Assembly (NCBI GenBank): GCA_934667795.1
Contig: CAKUMP010000018.1
Span: forward strand, 1 to 16,576
Reading direction: 5' to 3'
Source: an uncultured Chthoniobacterales bacterium
GTDB lineage: Bacteria; Verrucomicrobiota; Verrucomicrobiia; Chthoniobacterales; CAKUMP01
Length of the DNA: 16,576 nucleotides
Shown: in pieces, positions 6,416 through 13,700 of the stretch
How positions within the stretch are numbered: the first letter of the stretch is position 1
How the letters are laid out: each line of letters starts with the position of its first letter
Made by a program: the position numbers and the translations under genes
The notes under the pieces: generated by a model
Databases searched by the model: none
The model's input: the letters and a program-made list of their open reading frames with translations, nothing else
Told to the model about the DNA's origin: nothing

Positions 6416-8614
6416 TTATAAACCTGCTTCTGTTGCTTTGGAAAAAGCATCCAGTAAAATACCCTTGGTCAGCAATTCTGGCAAGGGCTGCCCCTTGGAA
6501 TTTCCTTGCGCAAAAACCAGATAAAACGGAACCCCCACCCGCCCGTACGATTTCAATAGACTTCCAATCGCAGCATCACGCGTCGTCCAATCCGCTTTCA
6601 TCATCACAATCCCCTTTTCTTTCACAAAATCTTTTACTTCCGTCGTACTAATCGCCGTCCGTTCGTTCAGTTTGCATGTCAGACACCACTCCGCGGTGAA
6701 ATCCAGAAACACCGTCTTTCCTGCATCCAGGTTTTTCTGTAATTCTTCCGGAGAAAATGCGACCCAATCGATTCCATCTGCACTTTGTTGCAATCTTGCC
6801 ACCCGATTTTCTGCAGCCACTGCATCCTTAAATAATCCCTGAATAAATATCCAGTACCCTAGCGCACAAAGTACCAGAATCACCCCCCAACTGATCCATT
6901 TTTTATTCGATGACACCGTAGGTCCGGTAAACCGGCCTTTAATCCAGCAGGCAATGCTTAAAACCAGCAAAAATCCACTGGTCCAGATAATGGCTTCCAC
7001 ACCTCTGTCGCCACCCTGTGCACCTAAAATCCACAACAGCCAGAGCATGGTTGCAATGAGTAAAAACCCCATAAATTGTTTCAAATGCTCCATCCACACT
7101 CCCGGTTTAGGAACAAACTTCAACCACTCCGGACGCGCAGACAGAAGGAGAAATGGTAGCGCCATTCCCGTTGCAATCATGAAAAACATCAATAAAATGA
7201 ACCCCGACGGCTGTGCGAAAGCAAATCCGAGCGCCGCACCTAAATAGGGAGCAGTACAGGGGGTTGCTAGAATCGTTGCAAAAACACCCTGAAAAAAGGC
7301 ACCACTATACCCACTCTTCTGCGTCAGCCCCACCATCCCTTCCGATGCTCCACCCGGCAGATAAATTTCGTACACGCCGAACATGTTCAACGCAAAAACA
7401 AAAATCAGCGCACACATGAACAAAATGAAATACGGGTTCTGAAACTGAAATGCCCAACTCACTTCATGCCCGGCCATTTTTAACCCAATAATAAAAATAG
7501 CCAGCGCCATAAACCATACATACACCCCCAGTGCAAACGCGACCCCCATCCTGAATATCCTTCCCGGCGCTTCTCCTGCCTGCTTAACAAATCCAAAAAT
7601 CTTTAAAGAAATAACCGGTAAAACACAGGGCATTAAATTCAAAATCATCCCGCCGATAAATCCATAAATCAATGCCTGCCACCATGAAATAGGCGAATCC
7701 AAATTCCCGGCAAACGCCTCAATTCCGGTACCTGCCCCGGGCGCATTTGAAGCCACCCCGTCCGCACTATCTTCTTCCCCCGTTTTTGCTCCTTCCACTG
7801 CGTACGCATGTTGCACATCGCCAGCAACCATGACCAGCACCCCCTCCATGGGAACCCCGATTTCACCTGCATCTACCGGAATAGGAATCCGGACCTGACC
7901 GGACGCATCCGCGAGCTGTGCCACAGGGTGCCCCAGCACATAGGTCGAATCCGGCAATGGGTAAAAATCCACACTTGCGCCTTCAACGACTCCTTTGACA
8001 TTCAAAACGGTCTTTTTTTCGCCTGCTTCCCAGCTTATTTCAAATGGAGGAGGTCCACGTGCAGGCAATTTTTCTTTAAATTCTTCAAATAAGGCCGTAT
8101 GCGTCCCTTCCACCGCTTCCTCCCCGACCTGAACCGTTAACTCCAGTTCTTCTCCTCCAGGGATACAAATTTTTTCACAAACCAGCCAGTCTGCCTTTAC
8201 CTTTAAAATCCCTTCCGTTGTACTCCAGTTTTCCGGCACCCAGATATCGACCATCAATAAAACCTGATTTTTATACGCATAAACTTCCAGCCCGCCCCCC
8301 TCTTCCAGGCGATGTGGAACCGGCCATTGAATTTCGCCCGCCTGCCACCCTTCCGGCAATGTCCACTCGAAACTTGTCGCCATCCCGGAGTCGCCGGAAT
8401 ATTTCCAATACGTATGCCACCCGTCCGCCTGCTCCAGCAAAACCCCCGCTCGATTCCATTTCCCTTTTTCAAACGCCCCACTTTCCGTCACCAAAGACGC
8501 CTTTACCAGTATCTGCCCCTCATATTCCTGCCCCAATGCCTGATTGCCCACCCCCAGTGTTCCCAACACACCCCACATTACCCATAAACATATAAACCAT
8601 CTCATCTGAACCAT
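6416..8614 (-). CDS. DsbD-type transmembrane thiol:disulfide reductase
   Basis: A 732-residue protein in the three-part DsbD layout. A signal peptide (1-28, ending QALG) is followed by a periplasmic N-terminal DsbD-like domain (about 30-190) with the Cys pair VCEKIC (Cys146, Cys150). A membrane block spans about 310-590, with the two hallmark half-sites NLMPCVLP (Cys330) and ATPCTAPY (Cys453). The C-terminal thioredoxin domain (about 615-732) carries WCLTCK (Cys644, Cys647) and a cis-Pro in GRVGVPFYLVF. All six expected catalytic cysteines are present. DsbD passes electrons from cytoplasmic thioredoxin through the membrane to periplasmic acceptors. Here the obvious acceptor is the secreted redoxin encoded just downstream. 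The frame is open to 8677, but the ATG at 8614 has GGAAGAAG at good spacing and starts directly at the signal peptide, so it is chosen. It belongs to the long-N-terminal DsbD/ScsB-like group. Confidence 0.93.
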   Translation of the reverse strand: MVQMRWFICLWVMWGVLGTLGVGNQALGQEYEGQILVKASLVTESGAFEKGKWNRAGVLLEQADGWHTYWKYSGDSGMATSFEWTLPEGWQAGEIQWPVPHRLEEGGGLEVYAYKNQVLLMVDIWVPENWSTTEGILKVKADWLVCEKICIPGGEELELTVQVGEEAVEGTHTALFEEFKEKLPARGPPPFEISWEAGEKKTVLNVKGVVEGASVDFYPLPDSTYVLGHPVAQLADASGQVRIPIPVDAGEIGVPMEGVLVMVAGDVQHAYAVEGAKTGEEDSADGVASNAPGAGTGIEAFAGNLDSPISWWQALIYGFIGGMILNLMPCVLPVISLKIFGFVKQAGEAPGRIFRMGVAFALGVYVWFMALAIFIIGLKMAGHEVSWAFQFQNPYFILFMCALIFVFALNMFGVYEIYLPGGASEGMVGLTQKSGYSGAFFQGVFATILATPCTAPYLGAALGFAFAQPSGFILLMFFMIATGMALPFLLLSARPEWLKFVPKPGVWMEHLKQFMGFLLIATMLWLLWILGAQGGDRGVEAIIWTSGFLLVLSIACWIKGRFTGPTVSSNKKWISWGVILVLCALGYWIFIQGLFKDAVAAENRVARLQQSADGIDWVAFSPEELQKNLDAGKTVFLDFTAEWCLTCKLNERTAISTTEVKDFVKEKGIVMMKADWTTRDAAIGSLLKSYGRVGVPFYLVFAQGNSKGQPLPELLTKGILLDAFSKATEAGL

Positions 8615-8698
8615 ATTTTTCTTCTTCCGTCCCTGTATGAGAGTCCTTTTTGCCCCATTCCGTTCAATTTTTGTCAAAAATACCTTCTGGAACAGGCA

Positions 8699-8816
8699 TT
8701 CTTAGCGCCCTCCGCGTGAACAACACACACCTCCGTGTACTCTGTCCACCAGGTTTGGGCGAACGCAATTCGCCCCTACATTCATAAAAATCTGTAATCA
8801 TCCGTGACCTTCCCCC
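8699..8816. repeat. Cluster of interspersed-repeat relics upstream of dsbD-like gene
   Basis: The 208-base gap between the permease stop and the DsbD start contains several short phrases: 'cttagcgccctccgcgtgaa', 'ctccgtgtactctgtcca', the palindrome at 8757-8775, and 'aaaatctgtaatcatccgtg'. From memory these phrases recur in intergenic gaps of Verrucomicrobiota and relatives. No coding sequence is visible. The DsbD promoter must lie within or just after this cluster, but no clear -35/-10 pair was identified. Confidence 0.4.
8757..8775. repeat. Perfect GGGCGAA/TTCGCCC hairpin
   Basis: GGGCGAA (8757-8763) and TTCGCCC (8769-8775) form an exact 7-bp stem with a CGCAA loop, about 48 bases past the permease stop codon on the minus strand. 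It may double as a 3'-end structure for the permease transcript. The flanking CCTACA fits a common 'tgtaggggcgaa' intergenic repeat word (recalled, not searched). Confidence 0.5.
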
Positions 8817-8822
8817 TTTTGC

Positions 8823-10583
8823 CTACAGCGGCCACAAAATCGGCACCATCAACCAGGTAATCAGCAGTAAAATAGCAGTCAAACCACCACCAACACGCAT
8901 AAAGTCAAAAAACCGGTATTTTCCCGGGCCATAAACGATCAGGCAACTGGGCTCCAATGGGGTAATCAACGACATGGAGGCGGCCATCATAATCCCGATT
9001 CCAAAAGGCCGCTGGTCCACTCCTATTTGTAATGCCGCTTCTAATGCAACTGGCAAAACCACCAAAGCAGCCGCTGCATTCGACATCGGCTGTGTCAAAA
9101 TAACCGTCAATACCATAAAGCCGGCCAACAATCCATAAGCACCGACAGGTTCAAACACCCCCACAATCCCCTGTGCTAAAAAGTCCGAGGTCCCGGTGCT
9201 GCTCATCGCTTTTCCCAACGCCGTCATCCCGCCAATCAAAATCAACATTCGCCAGTCAATGACGCTATACGCCTGTTCAGAAGTAATACATCGGGTTAAT
9301 ACCGCTAAAACGGCAGTAGCTAATAAACAGGCAGATAAGGGAAACAAACCTACCCCGGACAAAATAATTGCCAGAATAAAGCCACCAAGAACAACCCACC
9401 CCATGCGTCCATGATTTACCGGCCGATCGATCTCTTCCAGCACGGCCAGGTCTGCTCCTCGCGAAAGCCGTTCGAAGCTGTCTCCCGACCCCTGTACGAG
9501 CAGCATATCGCCTACTCGCAGACGAATACTCCCAATCCGGTCATACAACGTCTGTCCTTGCCGATAAATTGCCAGGACTGCCAGCCCGTAAAAGCGTCGA
9601 AAATTCGATTCCATTAAGGTCCGTCCTTGCAAAGAAGAAAGAGGAGTGACCAGTACTTCCGCGATTTTAATATCCTCGACCTCCAGATCAGGCTCACTGA
9701 ATTTCATTTCCCCACGAATCTGAATTCCTTCAATTTTACTGACCATCACCAGATCTTCCACGCTTCCTGCAACTAATAGAACATCTCCCTCCTGGATCGG
9801 CTCCCGGTCCGTCGGTGCAAATTCCTTATCATCTCGCACCATCTTTAAAATCTGGAAATTTAAAATCGACAAATCACTCTCAAAACTCCGCTGACCAATC
9901 AGCGGGCTTCCCGGCAAAACGACAATTTCGGTCAAATATTCCCGAATTTTATATTCTTCGGTTAAACTTTCCTCCCCTCGATCCGGTAATAACCAGGGGC
10001 CCAATATCCAGAGATACACAATCCCCGCAACCAGCAAAAGAACCCCAATCGGCGTGATTTCAAATAACCCGACAGGTTCCAAGCCAACCGATTCCAGATA
10101 CCCACTGACAGCAACGTTCGTCGAAGTTCCAATCAAAGTGCAAGTCCCACCCAGAATGGAGGCAAACGCCAGCGGCATCAATAAATGGCTCGGGCTTTTC
10201 TTGATTTTTTTGGCAACCGCTACCGTCGGTCCTGCAAATAATGCAGTCACGGTGGTATTATTCATAAATGCGGAAATCCCCCCCACAAAACTCATCATGG
10301 AGGGTAAAAGCAACTGTGGCTTTTTCCCTCCCAGTTTAGCCAGTTTTCCACTAAGTGTATCCAGCATCCCGGACTCTCGAAGCGCACCCCCGATCACAAA
10401 TACCGATGCCAGAATAATAATAATATCGTTACTAAACCCTTCAAAAGCCTCCCCTGGACTCAATATCCCCGTCCCGATCAAAACCAGCAACATCAATAAA
10501 GTAATGATATCGACCGGCAAGATTTCCGTCGCAAACAAATAAATGATGACCCCCAGTAACCCTAATAATATATAGATCTCCAT
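8823..10583 (-). CDS. SLC13/DASS-family permease with two TrkA_C (RCK_C) domains
   Basis: A 586-residue membrane transporter. The N-terminal membrane half (about 1-200) includes the family motif SAFMNNTTVTA at 104-114 and LIGTSTNVAVSG at 150-161. A cytoplasmic middle holds two consecutive TrkA_C domains, about 210-290 (EIVVLPGSPLIGQ...EGDVLLVAGS) and 302-385 (EVLVTPLSSLQGRTL...GDMLLVQGSG). The C-terminal membrane half (about 395-586) repeats the fold with TQPMSNAAAALV at 498-509 and ITPLEPSCLIVYGPGKY at 540-556. Members with this layout carry sulfate, dicarboxylates or other anions, usually with sodium; the substrate here is not determined by sequence. The TrkA_C domains may sense a ligand or nucleotide. 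No good Shine-Dalgarno precedes the ATG at 10583. It lies between the macroglobulin and DsbD genes, same strand, with repeat-filled gaps of over 200 bases on both sides, so it is probably its own transcript. Confidence 0.92.
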   Translation of the reverse strand: MEIYILLGLLGVIIYLFATEILPVDIITLLMLLVLIGTGILSPGEAFEGFSNDIIIILASVFVIGGALRESGMLDTLSGKLAKLGGKKPQLLLPSMMSFVGGISAFMNNTTVTALFAGPTVAVAKKIKKSPSHLLMPLAFASILGGTCTLIGTSTNVAVSGYLESVGLEPVGLFEITPIGVLLLVAGIVYLWILGPWLLPDRGEESLTEEYKIREYLTEIVVLPGSPLIGQRSFESDLSILNFQILKMVRDDKEFAPTDREPIQEGDVLLVAGSVEDLVMVSKIEGIQIRGEMKFSEPDLEVEDIKIAEVLVTPLSSLQGRTLMESNFRRFYGLAVLAIYRQGQTLYDRIGSIRLRVGDMLLVQGSGDSFERLSRGADLAVLEEIDRPVNHGRMGWVVLGGFILAIILSGVGLFPLSACLLATAVLAVLTRCITSEQAYSVIDWRMLILIGGMTALGKAMSSTGTSDFLAQGIVGVFEPVGAYGLLAGFMVLTVILTQPMSNAAAALVVLPVALEAALQIGVDQRPFGIGIMMAASMSLITPLEPSCLIVYGPGKYRFFDFMRVGGGLTAILLLITWLMVPILWPL

Positions 10584-10665
10584 AAAATGAGCGAAAATTA
10601 TGCCATAGCTGCTTCTGCTTGTAAATGCGGGATCTCCCCCAAATCATATTTAAAACGAAACAAAC

Positions 10666-10793
10666 TTTCGTGCGTCTTCGCTTCTGGTGTATTCACCCAC
10701 ACAGTTTCTTGCCGCGCTCGTCAAACACAAGGCGCAAAGACACAAAAAAGAACTTCTGGATTAGCCGCTGAATTCGCAGAAAAGCACAGAAAA
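10666..10793. repeat. Interspersed-repeat relics between macroglobulin and permease genes
   Basis: The 213-base gap holds no gene but shows three repeat-like phrases: 'cgtgcgtcttcgcttctggtg', 'aacacaaggcgcaaagacac' (10724-10743) and 'gccgctgaattcgcagaaaa' (10764-10783, running on to 10793). I recall such purine-rich 'gcgcaaagacgcaaag' and 'gaattcgc(t/a)gaaaa' words as widely scattered intergenic sequence in this group of bacteria. It separates the macroglobulin 3' end from the permease promoter region. Confidence 0.4.
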
Positions 10794-10796
10794 TTG

Positions 10797-13700
10797 TCAC
10801 TGCACTTTGGAATCTGTCTGGATTTTCATATCCACCGAAGTGGAGTTTGTTTGTACATGCGGGATATACATCGCTTCTCCTACCAGTGGCAATCCACGAA
10901 ATTCTCCCGGATTTTCCGCGCGTAAAACATACTGAATCCGATGAATCCCCTGGGGGAGCCGATCCAGGAAGAAAACGACTTTCTGGTCTCGCATTTCCGG
11001 GTAAGCGGTCAGCACCGGCCAGACCCGCTGAACCGGCTGGAAAATCTGGGCATTTTCCAGCGGAATCCTTTCACCACTGAGCAATTGCACCGATTCCATG
11101 CCTGCCGGCTTCGGGTCTTCCAGTAAAATGTAATGGTAATCGTTTTTCGCTTCTACGGTCAAAGTCACTTCCAGACGATCTCCCGGTACCATTTTCAATT
11201 TTTCAGTCCAGGGGACCCGTTCTTCCTTCATCCCTTCAAACAAGGTGGGAACCGGACGAATCAACGCGTATTCACGGCGAACAAAAATTTCACTCCCCAT
11301 GGGTTTTACCTCTCCCAGGTTGAAATACGTGCTTTCCACCCGGACATCGAGTTCCAGCTCTCCTTCCTTGCGAGTCACGCGTACAATTTGTTTACCGGGT
11401 TTCAGGGTCTCTGCAGCCACTTCGATTTGCTGCACACCTTCCAAAAGCGAGGCAAAAGTGATCGTCTGGACCATTTTACCATCCACTGCCAGTTCATACG
11501 TCCCGGCCATTTCGGTATGGAGTCCGCGGTTTTTCAGGTAATCACTGATAGCAAAAATGGCTATTGCGGATTTCCGGGTATCCGTCCAGTGCGACCCTGT
11601 TCGATTGCGGACCAGCCAGCGCACTGCCGGCAGGATATTTTCATTTTCCGGATCGGTCAGGATCAGTGCACGGACCATATGCGCCGTGACCTCCACCCCA
11701 CTGTCCCACCAATGATACCAATTCGCGCGTTGCCCCCAATAGACCAGTTTTCCCCCTACGCCGCCTTCGCTACCAGTGGCTTCGGATTTTCCGGAGTCTT
11801 CATCCACCTGCATCCCGTTTTCGATATTCCGCAACAGGACACTCACACGGTCTTTCATTTCATAACGATGTAAAATGATCAGTAACAGCGCCTGGTCCAT
11901 CGACGCTAACTGTGCGCGTCCCTGCCAAAGGTAATCGGCCACTTTTCGTTCCACATCCGTGGGTTTTCCGGTATTTGCTTCTGCTAACGCATGTAAAATC
12001 CAGGTCTGCAGGCTGGTTCCATTTGTATGATCCAAAACCACTTGCCGCAGGAAAAGGACTGCCCGCTCCACCATCTGTTTCGCGTCCGCATTATCTTTCA
12101 GCTGCGCTAATGTCCAAACCGCATAAGCGGTCATCCAGCGATCAGGCTCGCCTTTGGGCATCCACGGCCAGGCCCCATTTTCCAACTGCAATTCTTTCAG
12201 CCGTTTTACCCCCGCTTTTTCCATTTCCGAAATTTCCTGCAATTCGTTTGTCTTTCGGCCTACCTTAAATTGCAGTTCCTGGACCTTCTTCGCAACGCTT
12301 TCCGCTGAAAGCCCCAGTTGCTGCAACGTCTCATTCACGGCTATCACCGGAACAAAACGACTTAATGTCTGCTCCGTACATCCATAAGGGTAAGCAATCA
12401 GGTAAGGCAAAGCTTCCAGCATCGACAACGCTTCGTCCGGCGTCACCAAAACGGACATCCCGACGCTGTCCTTTTTCACCTCTTCCGGTATTTCCACCAC
12501 CATTTCCAGCACGCCGTCTTTGGTTCTTCCCCCCGCAACCGCCAATTGCTGCACCCCACGCTCCAATACCGGCAACATCCGTTCCAATCCATCGCCCACC
12601 TCCGTCTCTGCAGCGCCCACCACTTTCACTTCCACTTTAGCATCCCCTAATTCGGTTGCTTCTACTGTCCACACGACACGGCGCTGTTCTCCGGCGTTCA
12701 GTTTGACCGTTTTCACTCCTTCGTCTTTTTTAACAAACTTCATCCCCTCGACCTTCAGCGCAACTTTCAAATCCTGCGTCTGCTCGCTTTCATTAATGAC
12801 CAGCCCCCCGAGTTCCACCTGATCCCCCAACACCAGAAAACGTGGCATCACTGCCCGAAGCGACACCGGCAAAGAGGTCTTGAACGTCGTCCGTTCATTT
12901 CCTACACGCGATTCGTTCGTATGCGCAACCGCTTCCACCGCCCATTCTGTTGTGCTTTCCGGCATTTTGACCGATAAACGCAACTTCCCTTTTTCATCCG
13001 TCCGCGCCATCGGCTCCCATAACGCCAACTCCCGGAAATCTGTCCGTACCGCCACCCCATCAAGTTGCGCTGCCTTTTGTTCCAGACTTCTCAAGGAAGA
13101 TGCTTCACTCAACACCATATCGGCATCCATCATCGGCATCATCGCCGGTGCAGGCATTCTCTTGGAGACCGCCACAGCCGTCTCCATATTGCTTCTATCG
13201 TCACCCCCCAAGAAGCGTGACCGTGTCCCGTGCCCAGCGGCCCGTCCTACCCCCCTACCCCAACCTTGTGTAAAGCGCCTTATTTGTCCCGCTCCCTCAA
13301 CTGCCACGCCCGATTCCTCCGGTTTCCGATAAACCGGAAACTCCATCAGGTTTGTGCGCACGCCGGATGGGTGCCAGCTTTCACGTTGATAGAAAAACTT
13401 CCGGATATCTTCCACCAGTCGCGGCTGGATTGCCAATACAGCAGCATCCGACACAATCACAGCGACATCCGCCAGCACGGGCGAGCCTTCAAAGTCCAGA
13501 ACCCCTACCTCGATTTCATTTTCTGCACCAGGTCGCACCTTGCCGTTTTTTGCCGCAACCTTCACATCCAGAAATGCTTCTTCCGGCGGCACCAAAATCC
13601 GTTGCTTCGCCTGGTGCATTTTCCTCCCGGTGATTTCCCATGCTTCCAACCAGACTTCCGGCAACTGCAACCCCGCTAAATCCACTTCCACTAACTTTGC

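Noticed and set aside
8615..8677. A 21-residue extension of the DsbD-type protein from an ATG at 8677.
   Set aside because: It would place charged residues ahead of a normal signal peptide, and the ATG at 8614 has a much better ribosome binding site.
11133..11873. A 246-codon open frame on the plus strand opposite the macroglobulin gene.
   Set aside because: It is antisense to a clearly coding region, has no recognisable domain and no ribosome binding site; it is a by-product of codon use on the other strand.
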